Origin: Calonectria ilicicola
Taxonomy: Eukaryota > Ascomycota > Sordariomycetes > Hypocreales > Nectriaceae
Assembly: GCA_020809705.1 (NCBI GenBank)
Contig: CP085833.1
Location: 2,542,001-2,606,000 of the forward strand
Direction of reading: 5' to 3'
DNA: 64,000 nucleotides
Under the pieces are notes generated by a model. The model saw only the letters and a program-made list of their open reading frames with translations. It was not told where the DNA came from and made no database searches. How positions within the stretch are numbered: position 1 is the first letter of the stretch; every line of letters begins with the position of its first letter. Below are positions 54,530 through 64,000 of this stretch, piece by piece. The translations under genes and the position numbers were made by a program.

Positions 54530-56001
54530 ATGGACAGGATCCCCAAGTTTCGTCGCAAACCCAAGAATCCCACCATCGAGACAGCCGTCGAACGATCCAG
54601 CAGCGACACACTTGACAGCATCGCAAGCACTGAGCTTCAAGCTGCAACCCTACAACAGCAGCACCTTCAACCCCAGAAACCCACAATCAAGACTCCCAAA
54701 AAGTCACCTTTCCGAAATTTCCGATTGCGAGCCTCTGCGAAGAGAGCTCGCGAAAGTCCTACCGCCGAGTTGCCTTCCAGTCCTCCTGCCGCCGTCGTCG
54801 GCCAAGACGGCATCAAAAGTCGGCCAGTCACTGCTGAGAGCAATGCGATCAAGAATGGCGCCGCCGCGCCGCCCAAGCTCCCCGCTTTCCTCGCCTCTAC
54901 CTTGTTTGGTGAGCAATACAATCAACGATACACTTTTGAACATGTCCAACTAATAGTCGGCTAGATATCGATGCCAAGTTCCAGGAACTGACATGGAGCG
55001 AGCGCGATCGGATTCTTGAAGGCATGCAAGACAACCAAGACGGCGAATCCAAGTGGGGAACATTCAAGCAAGTCGATGTCGAAGAAAAAGGTCTTATGGA
55101 CCGATACTTCAACATCAAGCCCTGGAACCACAACCGTATCCGACTGAAGGTTCCCCCCAACGAGCTCGACTATGTCAATGCCTCAGATATTACTCTCGAG
55201 TCGCCAAGTCCCGAACTACCACCCATGCGCTATATCGCCATGCAGGGCCCCACGATCCCATCAATAAGTTATGTTTGGCGCATGATTGCCGAGCAGCTCT
55301 CGTCTCCAGCTGTCATTGTCCAACTCACAACTATGACAGAGAGCGGTGCTGTCAAGTGTCATCAGTACTTCCCAGACAACGAAGAAGACAAAACTTGGCC
55401 TCTCAATGAGGGCAATGTGTGGAATGACGACTGGAAGGCTGAGCTCACATTGGACTCGTATGAAGAACTCTGTGATGGGTCTATTGAGAAGCGCAAACTT
55501 CTTCTTAAGGTCGAGGGAGAGGAGGAGCCTCGCATCGTCTGGCACCTCCTCTACCGCAGGTGGCCTGACTTCGGCGTTCCTGAACTTGAGGATCTCGATG
55601 GCTTCTTTGAGATCATGCGACTCTCTCGCGAGTTCAGCGCTCCCTCCAACCCTCGTATAATCCACTGCAGCGCAGGTGTTGGCCGGACTGGCACCTTTAT
55701 CACCCTAGAGTACCTAATGCGGGAGCTCGACTCTGGTGCTTTTGAAAGTTATGACGATCCAAGCGAGGGTCCAGATCTCATTTGTGATACAGTGGACGCC
55801 CTTCGCGAACAGCGAGTTGGCATGGTTCAGGGCAAGCCCCAATACCACTTTATCTACCAGGTCATGCGCAAGCTGTGGCATGACAAGTACGGTATTGAGG
55901 AAGAGGGTTGTGAGCCTGCAGCTAAGAGGCTCGAAGTAGGTGGCCCATCTTTTGACGCAGGACCAGGACCCGATGTTGGTCAGAAGGGTACGACAAAGTA
56001 A
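54530..56001 (+). CDS. classical protein tyrosine phosphatase
   Basis: Two exons (54530-54908 and 54965-56001) with a 56-nt intron encode 471 residues. A basic, disordered N-terminus (MDRIPKFRRKPKN..., to about 125) precedes the PTP domain: NHNRIRL and NELDYVNASDI (substrate loop), MRYIAMQGPTIPSISYVWRM, the WPDFGVPE loop with general acid Asp328, and the P-loop HCSAGVGRTG with catalytic Cys361 and Arg367. A Q-loop-like GKPQYHFIYQ follows. All catalytic residues are intact. It resembles Ptp1/Pyp-type enzymes that dephosphorylate phosphotyrosine, in some fungi on MAP kinases. Which MAPK it serves here is unknown. Confidence 0.92.
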
Positions 56002-56918
56002 GCATATACGTTCTCCATGACGATATATCCATCCGGCGTTTAGAGGGCATCTACAACCTCCTTTTTTTTTTTTTTTCTTATTTTTTCTCTTTTGGTGGGG
56101 ACTGGCGTTTTTTTGTTGGGCGAAGACGCGGCATGTTATGCCTGGTTGGTGAAAGATATTTTTCTGATTCCTGTAATTTTGGTTGTACCTATGTATTGCG
56201 TTTTAATAGTGCCGATAGAGTCGCTGCTTCTGGGAAGCCGCCAGTTGTAGGAGTATATATGAACGGGCTCGGAGAGTGTACAAGGAGGCATGATGATGAA
56301 GCATGGAACACGGGCATGGAACATGGGAACATGAAAAAGAGGTGTCCCGCAAAGGCTGACACAAATAGACTGACATTGGCTAATAGCAATGGGAATAAAG
56401 ATATATAGCCTCTCGAGAGGGTTATTTTTCTGCAGTATAATAGCATCGGTTTTAATCGTCAGCTGGTTCTTTTATGGTTTTAATAACGAAAATAAAAAAC
56501 AAGTTGGATATTGTGCAACTCTATGATATCTCCAGCTCCGTGATATGATCAATACGTTCTAAAAACAAAAACCACGCTCCACCCGTCCACAATGAATACA
56601 GACCTATATATGCCAGTTGAATATACACACTGTTTCGTGTTTGAATCATTTTTCGGGTCCCCCTTTTTTTCACTTTTTTTCTTTTTTTGTTTCACCTTTG
56701 GGGTGTGGATTTGATGAATATCATATACTCCTCCTCATTAAAGACTAAACCATCAATCAATCCTTATCCCCATTCCGAAATCCAAATGCTCTGCGTAAGC
56801 CCCAACACAAAATACATCCATCACAACTTGGTATTACCGCCACAGTTTCTCTAGTCATTTCCGCTAGGGAACGAAAGAGAGAAAAACAAAAGAATGGCAA
56901 AAGAATTCAAACATTATC
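56002..56918. other. intergenic, convergent 3' ends
   Basis: 917 bases between the phosphatase and the secreted-protein gene. T-rich tracts occur near 56061-56077 and 56664-56690. No gene is seen. Confidence 0.55.
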
Positions 56919-59456
56919 TCATGCGCTGATGACAACCGTGACGGTTTCCTTTTCATGCTGCGTCACGGTCACAGTCTCGTGGTCCTTTTCCGTTACCGTG
57001 ACAGTGTAATAAACAGACACGGTCGGGGTCCCGTCGACAGTCTTGGTCGTGCTACTACCGTTGTCCTTGACGGCTGCCTCGGTGGCGGCGGCTGCAGGGG
57101 CAGTGGTCTTGGTGCCGTCATCGTCGATGGGCACCAGGAGTACAGTAGACGCCTGAGTAGGGGTAGGAGAGGCTTCTGACGCACCCTGAGAGGTGGCGCT
57201 GGAGTCGGGGTAGCCGGGAGTCTTGATGGACTTGGTGACGGTGTTGCTACCGTCGGGCAGGGAGGACGCATCGGGGTATGCAGACGACGCCTGGCCCATG
57301 GGGGCGGAAGTAGGCGAGGCAGCAGGAGACTCAGTGGTGGCAGGCCTGGTCCTGGTGACGACGGTGACGGTGTGAGGCTGCGAGGTTGAAGGGGCGGGAG
57401 CCGTGGTGGCAGCAGGAGCCTCGGGAGCCGTCGTATCATCGGCAGGGGAGGACGTCTCAGTTGTGGCAGGTCTGGTCCTGGTGACGACGATGGTGGTGGT
57501 GGGGGCCTCTGAGGTCAAAGGAGCACCAGTGCTCGTAGGCTCAGGGGCGGTTGAGGTGGCACCGTCATCAACAGTGACAATCTGCGTAATAGTGACGACC
57601 GGGTAGTTTGGTTGCGTCTTGGCTTCTGATGCAGTAGCAGATTCCTGGGCCGTGGAGGACGGGGCTGCGGACGACTCGGCAGGGGAAGATGAGACTGGGG
57701 AGGATGAAGCTGGAGAGGACGAAACTGGCTGCTCAGCAGCAGTAGTCGTCTCCTGGCCACTGCTATCAGTGATTCCCAAAATCTGCTTGATCTTCTCCGG
57801 GGATTGGCACATCAGCACAACACCACTAGTAGTAGTCGCAGGGAAAGCGTAACACTTCTCATTTCCCGAGCAAGTGGTCAGCGTGTAAGACCCGGAGCTG
57901 CTGCACTGGGCAAACTTGCCATCGATACAGGCGGCCTGGCCAGACGAGCAGGCAGAGTCGGCGGTCAACTTCGAGTACACTTCATTGAGATCTCTTGCTT
58001 TGGCGAGGTTCTCTGCGTACTGGTTGGCATCGACAACGGCTGTTGAGCTTGGCAGGTAGCCGACCGTGGGAACGGCAGTGTTGGGAGTGCCAGTTACGGT
58101 ACCTGACGAAGCGACGCTCGTGGCGGCGGCATTTGTCGATGACACGGCAGGGGACTTGGACGAGGCTCCCGCGGGGGATGAGGCCGAGGGAGTGTTACTC
58201 TGGACAGATGAAGGCTCGGATGGGGCCGCATATGTCGGGGTGGCTTGGGCTGCAGTTGAGCTAACAGCGCCTGTTCCCTCAGGGTTTCCCACAGAAATAG
58301 TCAGAGTAGTAGCCGGTTTCGACGATGCGCCAGAAGTAGCAGGTCCCGTAGCAACCGAAGACTCCTGTGCAGTGGTAGTGGTAGGCTTCAGACCACCGAG
58401 ATCAACACTAGATTGCATGAGGGCGGTGGTCGGGTAGTGCTTGTCTTGGTCCGGGCTCGTTGACGTATAAGATGGGGTGTTCTGGTAGGCAGCAGTCGTA
58501 GAACTCTCCGCCGGAATCGCTTCCTTGGCACTTGTTGGGGCATTGTCAGCGGACGATTCAGGGCTTGAGGCAGCTGGTGAGCTGTATGGGTTGACTGGTG
58601 TCGAAGCAGCGGATGAAGCCCCAGGGGTTTGGTACTGCGTGGTAGAACCCTCAGCAGGCTGCTTAGGGACAATCGAAGTAGTGATGATAGACTGGACTGC
58701 CGAAGCAGGAGTGGTGTTTTCGAAAGTCCCGGTAGCAGATGTAGGGGTTCCATCAGCGCTGGAGGCGTCTGTTCCAGAGCTGGGCTGCTGAGGAGTAATC
58801 GCGGTGGTGATGACCGTACCAGAAGTCGCCGCGGAAGTAGCCTGGGCGGCACTTGTCTCTCCCCCGTTCGCCGTCGTGGACTCCTTAGTTGCTCCCGGGG
58901 TGTTCGTGTAGCTTGGGGTATTAGTTGGCTGTTCGGGGACAATCGTACTGGTGAGAGTCGAGGGTTCGGCAAAGTCGGTCGAGTCGACGGGGTACGCTGA
59001 GGAAGGTGTAGCGCTGGACTGCTCGCCTGAAGTCACGGGAGACTTTGACTGGACTTCCGTCGTGCCTGCAGCAGAAGTCTCTAAAGATCCGGGGTTGAGG
59101 TTCGCAAGGCTAGTGCTAAGAGTCTGGAAAATCGGGCGAGGTGTGGTTTCAGAGTTTCCAGAGTCGGTGGTATAGGAGCTACATATATGTGTTAGACAAT
59201 CATCATCTTCGTATTTGGGTAAATTTTCGTACCCATCATGAGCCGCAGTAGGGGCCACTGATGTTGCATATTCGCCAGCAACCGGGGTTGATCTTCGGTA
59301 TCTAATATGCGTGTTAGTTGCCACGTCGAGATGTTTGGGCCGTGGAGCGGGCTTGACTTACATCCTGCCAGTCCACCCTATAGGGCCAGCCTGAGCAGAC
59401 TGAGCAGTCAAGAGAACGTGTAGGCCGATAGTAAAGGCCCTCGTGTCGAAACGCAT
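56919..59456 (-). CDS. secreted Ser/Thr-rich cell-surface protein with six-Cys module
   Basis: Three exons (59456-59362, 59301-59233, 59178-56919) encode about 807 residues. A signal peptide (MRFDTRAFTIGLHVLLTAQS, cleavage probably after AQA) is followed by a long Ser/Thr/Pro/Ala region expected to be heavily O-glycosylated. At about residues 460-520 a compact module with six cysteines (SACSSG, AACIDG, AQCSSS, TTCSGN, EKCYAF, LMCQSP) resembles small chitin-binding (CBM19/CBM52-like) domains of fungal wall proteins. A second Thr-rich part ends in TVTV-type strands without a clear GPI signal. Three copies of an ITTxIxPxQP-like motif recur before the module. It is probably wall-associated or secreted, with adhesin-like character. 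The second intron is in frame and stop-free. Confidence 0.8.
57331..57487 (-). repeat. internal direct repeat in the secreted-protein gene
   Basis: Two 32-bp copies (57331-57362 and 57456-57487) differ at two positions and encode TRTRPATTE in both places. This fits recent internal duplication in a low-complexity surface protein. Confidence 0.75.
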
Positions 59457-61228
59457 ATTGAAAGTTTTCTGGGTGACTTAAAGAAAAAGAAAGATTCGTG
59501 TCGAATATGTCGATGATAGTTCGTGTATAAAAGAAAGCGTCGTGTTCGTCGTCGGTGAATATGAAATATGTTTGTCCTCCTTAGCAAACAGATAAGAAAT
59601 CGTCATAAAACGTAAGCATAAAGCCTTGGATCGATCCAAGTTTCAACTCAGTGAAACAATGAAAGAATCCTGAACAGAGACAATAAATTTGGTGACGGAG
59701 CAAGAGAGAGAGAGAACACACACACACACACAAGCACACCGGGGAAACAAAGGAATGGGAAAACAAGGCAGAGAGACCAAGGAAAGAAAGAGAGATAGGA
59801 GACACAAAGAAAGAAAAGGCTAAGCACCGAGAGACAGATGAGAGGAAGACTGAAAGATGGAAAGATTGTCAGGCCATGTCTTCAAAGTGGATGGTGATGT
59901 AGTATTGTATGGCCGCCCGTCGCCAGCGCTGCTGTCTCGTCCCACCCCAACCCCAGTCTAGCGGCCCCAACACCGCAAGAACAAGAACACGGTCTGGTTT
60001 CGATCTTGGCTCCCACGTTGCCGTGCCCCGTTTACCACTGTTGGGCAACCCTGCGGTCCCTGGCTCGTCTGCCCTTGCAGGACCAAACTCCAGTCGAGAG
60101 TCTCACGACGCGCCCAACCCCAAACGGCCCTGGTCCCGGAAAGGCCCCTCTTCGAGCCTCAACCCCCCGTGTAGGTGCGTGCAGATCCAATCATCTACAT
60201 CCCTAGCGCCAGCTGGCTGTTGCGAGCCGCCCGTAGGGGGCCACTGTGACTGGACACTAAGCGCGCGAAGCTGGGGGGATGGCTGGGGCTCGCGTTTCCT
60301 CTCATCCTGGTCCGCATTCTGGCCGTTGGTATAATTGGCAGCAAAAAAGCTCGGTCGTCTCGGCAGAGACCCAGCTATGGGTCTGCATCGGCCAATAATA
60401 TGGATCCGGGTGGCCCCACATGCGACTTCATGGTAGCTTGGGCGGCTGGATGCGATACGTACCATCCAATGATTCCTGGTGTCCAGCATTAAAAGACGAC
60501 CATTATTGCCAGTTTTTTCGGCCGTCTGGGCTCTAGTCGACCCATACTCGCCTATCCACAACGCGGTCGGGATGGCTTGACCCCTGTGGTGGCTTGAGCC
60601 CGCTCTGGTCTCGCTTGCACAACCACTATAACCCTGAACCATTCATAGTTCGCCCTCCGTTCTTTGTTCCTGGCGTCAAACTGTCGTCTCTGCTAATGCA
60701 AGCCTTGTTTTTCCCTCTTCCATTCTTGGGCAGTGATCTAAGCTCAGGGGCGGTCAATTCGTCCCCCCTGGTGTCCCGATCCCCTGGGTCCTGTCCTGTG
60801 TGATCGAGATAGCCGCCCGTTAGCCTTCTCACCGTGGCCCGACCGCATTGGAGGCAACGCATTGTCTGAGTGCCCTGAAAATAAGATTACTGCATGGTGC
60901 CGCTTCTGTAATCATTTGTTTCCCTGCTGGTCTGCTCTGCATCATCCTCGATGCCGTATTTAGCCATTTCATACATACGTACAATACATTTTACAGGGTA
61001 TCAACACCATTTGGTGGCACGCCACCATCCCCACCTCATGTCATCCATCCAACCGCATCTGATCGGTAAAATCTATATATATATAATATTGTACAGTTAT
61101 GCATCCAATCCATTTCTCTTAACTTGTTGGTGGCATTTAATGAAAAGCAGCACCACCTCATTGATTCGATCCGTAAACGCCATCCACCCCCAGCTTGATT
61201 CAACACCCTCTCTTTACTCTTGCTCATT
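59457..61228. other. 1.8-kb intergenic region upstream of the secreted-protein gene
   Basis: The first part is purine-rich with GA (59704-59714) and CA (59717-59732) dinucleotide runs, probably in the promoter or leader of the secreted-protein gene. A short TA run is near 61074-61084. The frame at 60103-60642 (-) has no recognisable features. Confidence 0.5.
59704..59732. repeat. (GA)n/(CA)n compound microsatellite
   Basis: A GA run is followed directly by about eight CA dinucleotides. Confidence 0.85.
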
Positions 61229-64000
61229 TTACACCTCCTGTCCCTCCCCGCTGACCCCATCCCTGTCTTGGCGCCTCCATTGCTGGTTCTGGCGCACGTG
61301 CTGAAGCACTTCACAGAAATTTCGGTTGGCCTCGTGCTCCATTGGGCCCTCCAAATAGCCGCGCACGAGGAAATTATCTGGCCAAGTCCAGCCCACCCTG
61401 CTTGCATTGAGCGCAGCCAGAACCGAGTCCACTGTTTCCACCTGCAACATGGGTTCTGCAAACGCCCGGAAAGCACACAGGGCATCCAGCATATCGGCCT
61501 CGTGAGGAACGTCGTCTAGGCTGTCCAGCTCCCGGACCAGTTGCTCCTGTCCCCATTCTTGAATTAGCCACTTGAGTGCTTTGGCCATTTCCTCAAATTC
61601 TCCCGCGAATGCCAGGGACACCATGTAATCATGGGCCAGCGGGGCCGAGACCGGGTCTCGACGCAGAAGCATCGCATCGAGATTCGACACCTCGTTGGCA
61701 CCAACCAAACGCCGCCTCTCCTTCTCCTCGTTCACCAATGAGTAGAATAGTTCAGTGAGCCGTGTGGCTGCTAGTCGGACCAAAGTAAAAGATGCATCAG
61801 ATTCTCCACCTTCGTTCGTTACGGGCAGTTCGCTGTTCGAGTCGTGCTCTTGTATAGGTTGGTCCAGCCGAGCGTCCGAGTCATAGACGAGGCCGAATGA
61901 GTTGGCCAAGGCGCTGCTGTCCGATTTCATGTCCGTCCAAAGTGTGATAACCTCCCGCCGCAAGATACTTTTCAAGCTACGCGCGAACCGCTGAAAGAGT
62001 AACGGGGAACATCCATGACACTCTTGAATCCGGTCTAACAGATGTATAGCTAGCCGCAGCTGCTCGCTAAGTGTAATGCCCAATGAAACGTGGTGTTGCC
62101 CTAGGTTCTTCAGAATTGGCATCCATAAATAAAGAGCACCAGGGTGTTTGTCATGGCTGAGACGAGCCTCGACCAAGCGCATGGCCCGCACCATATGCCT
62201 TCTCGTATGACTGCGTTCGCGCGAACAAACACCGACGTATGCAGCAAAAATATCCACAGGGATCTCCTCTAAGAATTTTGGATCCGGATCATTGGCCAAT
62301 AAAGCCGAGGACTGCTCCCACGGGAGGGTGCTTTCTAGCAGATACTGTTGAGCTGTCCGCAGCGATTCTGCGTTCGCAACTAAGATGCGAAGACACTGCC
62401 CATTGGGCACGAGTCCCTTCTGTCTCATCTTTTGGTACAGCTCATCTACAGTAGGCGGCCGCAGACGTGCCCTCTCAAATTCTGCCAGGTTCAGTTCTTC
62501 TTGGGTCGGGAAGTTAAGTGAATTGTCTCCTGGTAAACTACCCATTCCCAAATCGATATCTCTGGCAAAGAGTTTCTCAAACATGACCGCATATTCCTCG
62601 AGGCCAGGTTCCTGCCCCTCCCTTGGGGGGTGCCGGAATCTGTCCCATGCTTCATGTGCGTTTCTGGTGGCTTTAATTGAGGCTGCCCATACCTGAAGTC
62701 GTCTTTTCGTCTTTACCGGGGTCCGCTGTTGGATCGTCGGCGTTCCATCATAAGCTAAGCCTTGCAGAATGTCCAATGCCTCATCGGTCTGGTCCTTGGA
62801 GAACCCAGCCTCTTGCATCATTGAGCCGGCACGCACTGTGCGAGTCCAGCTATCGTCAGGTTCCATTACCTCGTCCATACCATCTCCAGGATACAAATAA
62901 GGAGGCCAAGTCTGTGAGTGCCGCCGTGTACTGTGAGACTCAGTTTGGTTTTTGGGCATCCCAGCAAGAACAGCACGGATAGCTTTAAACCCCGCTTTGT
63001 CCACAAGTAAAGGTTTAGAGAGCTCATCCGACATTCCAATCAGAATACGTTGCGCTTCCCAAAAATAGGCATTGGGGGCTTGTTTATTGTGAACCCCAAG
63101 CTGTGCACGATTTGCAAAAGTCCTAAGGGCTGAATTGAATAGGCGACACTGCTCGAAATATATTTTCTCGCGAGTACCAGATTTGTTCTCGTACCATCGG
63201 ATCCGTTGTGCGACTATATCGGCCAGGATAACCAGTAGTCGAGGTTCTAACCGGCGGCATTGGATTGCGAATCGTGACATCAACCGAGAAAATTCATCTG
63301 ATGTCATGGTTTGCATAGCAAGGAGTGTCCTTGATTGCACTTCTTTACCCAAAATTCCAACACTGCCATCTTTTGATGTGCAGCAAGATCGAGCCCGAAA
63401 ATAGTCTAAAAGTAGGCTTAATGTTGATACATTGTTTATGGATGTCCCCTTTCGAAGAAGAAAGTTGAGAATAAAAATGGGCTTCAAGTTGTCTCGTTCC
63501 AGGAACCGCCGACATCGTTCTTCATCATTGGCGCCTAACAAGATGTAAAGATAGTACTCAAGATCCTGCTTCGTATGTCCATTTTGATAAATGACATTTA
63601 AGGCTTTGTTCCATTGCTCGTCGGGTGGTAAGAGTTCGAGAAGATTGTGAGGATCGTCGGGGTCAGCTGCAACGTCTTGTCGTAGATGCATTTGCATCAG
63701 CACCACTGGAAGTCGGTAACTACGCAGCATAGCTACATTTTTTCGTGCTTCGTGCTTCGTGGCGTCTGAAAAAAGGGCTTCAATCAGGAAACTTGGGCTA
63801 AGATGGGCCCAGGATTTTGCCAGTTGTAGATTGCGCTCGGTTCGCCGCCGCAAAGGTTCGACTTCTGTCCAGGATGGGCTTTGCAGAGTTGACTCCTCAC
63901 GTCGCTTGTCACTTTCAAGCTGCCACCTTAGCTCGGTTCGCTGATGCAGAGGGCTATGATCGTCGATCGTGCGGGTATTGCCATCGCTATGAGGCTCGGG
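61229..64000 (-). CDS. PPR-like helical-repeat protein, probably mitochondrial (partial)
   Basis: The frame is open from the right edge to the stop at 61229-61231: 923 residues, with the N-terminus outside the window. No ATG in the visible upstream part is needed, so the start is not in view. The protein is alpha-helical throughout. The segment VDELYQKMRQKGLVPNGQCL followed by RILVANAES reads as a pentatricopeptide repeat, and EYAVMFEKLFARDIDLG as a second. Fungal PPR proteins bind organellar RNA and act in mitochondrial transcript processing or translation. I cannot assign an orthologue. Low repeat conservation is typical of fungal PPR proteins. The missing N-terminus would show whether a targeting peptide exists. 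Confidence 0.6.
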   Translation of the reverse strand, partial: PEPHSDGNTRTIDDHSPLHQRTELRWQLESDKRREESTLQSPSWTEVEPLRRRTERNLQLAKSWAHLSPSFLIEALFSDATKHEARKNVAMLRSYRLPVVLMQMHLRQDVAADPDDPHNLLELLPPDEQWNKALNVIYQNGHTKQDLEYYLYILLGANDEERCRRFLERDNLKPIFILNFLLRKGTSINNVSTLSLLLDYFRARSCCTSKDGSVGILGKEVQSRTLLAMQTMTSDEFSRLMSRFAIQCRRLEPRLLVILADIVAQRIRWYENKSGTREKIYFEQCRLFNSALRTFANRAQLGVHNKQAPNAYFWEAQRILIGMSDELSKPLLVDKAGFKAIRAVLAGMPKNQTESHSTRRHSQTWPPYLYPGDGMDEVMEPDDSWTRTVRAGSMMQEAGFSKDQTDEALDILQGLAYDGTPTIQQRTPVKTKRRLQVWAASIKATRNAHEAWDRFRHPPREGQEPGLEEYAVMFEKLFARDIDLGMGSLPGDNSLNFPTQEELNLAEFERARLRPPTVDELYQKMRQKGLVPNGQCLRILVANAESLRTAQQYLLESTLPWEQSSALLANDPDPKFLEEIPVDIFAAYVGVCSRERSHTRRHMVRAMRLVEARLSHDKHPGALYLWMPILKNLGQHHVSLGITLSEQLRLAIHLLDRIQECHGCSPLLFQRFARSLKSILRREVITLWTDMKSDSSALANSFGLVYDSDARLDQPIQEHDSNSELPVTNEGGESDASFTLVRLAATRLTELFYSLVNEEKERRRLVGANEVSNLDAMLLRRDPVSAPLAHDYMVSLAFAGEFEEMAKALKWLIQEWGQEQLVRELDSLDDVPHEADMLDALCAFRAFAEPMLQVETVDSVLAALNASRVGWTWPDNFLVRGYLEGPMEHEANRNFCEVLQHVRQNQQWRRQDRDGVSGEGQEV

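Noticed and set aside
54909..54964. Reading through the tyrosine phosphatase intron as a truncated protein
   Set aside because: The frame stops at 54962-54964, while a GTGAGC...TAG splice joins directly to the conserved PTP domain.
58388..58972. 194-codon alternate frame on the same strand as the secreted Ser/Thr-rich protein
   Set aside because: It is a frame-shifted reading of a repetitive coding region, giving only Arg/Leu/Ser/Pro-rich sequence.
60103..60642. 179-codon minus-strand frame between the secreted protein and the PPR-like gene
   Set aside because: No motif, helix pattern or splice-supported extension; probably chance.

Overview
The window is nuclear DNA of a filamentous ascomycete (Pezizomycotina), most likely a Sordariomycete and possibly Hypocreales. 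The evidence is short introns of about 46-240 nt with GTAAGT-like donors and CTAAC/CTAAT branch points, wide intergenic regions with pyrimidine-rich leaders, and fungus-specific families (Fig1, Zn2Cys6 factor, GH5_12 steryl glucosidase, BCK1). The taxonomic placement is inference. I see no tRNA, rRNA, CRISPR array, intact transposon or viral gene. All gene models were built by hand from reading frames and splice signals.

Layout. 0-10 kb is a compact housekeeping block: the C-terminus of a probable beta-adaptin, a BolA/Fra2 protein (-), NIF3 (+), the GARP subunit VPS51 (-), RMI1 (+) and the Ski-complex TPR protein SKI3 (-), in alternating divergent and convergent pairs. 10-20 kb is an accessory-looking stretch: a 12-exon sugar-porter MFS transporter, a small four-helix membrane protein with a PPxY motif and a Zn2Cys6 factor, with long non-coding flanks. 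19.6-22 kb is a GH5 subfamily 12 steryl-beta-glucosidase. 25-31 kb is the cell-wall-integrity MAPKKK BCK1. 33-36.5 kb is a GH47 alpha-1,2-mannosidase with large inserts. 38.9-40 kb is FIG1 (-). 42.4-50 kb holds TIP20 of the Dsl1 complex (+), a YMC1-like mitochondrial carrier (-) and COG3 (-). 50-52 kb is FMP25, a mitochondrial RCC1-repeat protein. 54.5-56 kb is a classical protein tyrosine phosphatase. 56.9-59.5 kb is a secreted Ser/Thr-rich cell-surface protein with a six-cysteine module (-). 61.2 kb to the right edge is a partial PPR-like protein (-).

How the genes relate. Three subunits of three different CATCHR tethering complexes (VPS51/GARP, TIP20/Dsl1, COG3/COG) lie within 46 kb, and a probable clathrin adaptin is at the left edge. 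BCK1, FIG1, the tyrosine phosphatase, the GH47 mannosidase and the secreted wall protein all touch signalling or the cell surface. I see no evidence that either group is a co-regulated cluster. The best local candidate for a functional unit is transporter + PPxY membrane protein + Zn2Cys6 factor at 11.8-17.7 kb. I found no clear undescribed system. The most unusual signals are splicing features (a GC-AG intron and stop-free in-frame introns), an 18-bp perfect palindrome upstream of FMP25, and the PPxY tetraspan protein.
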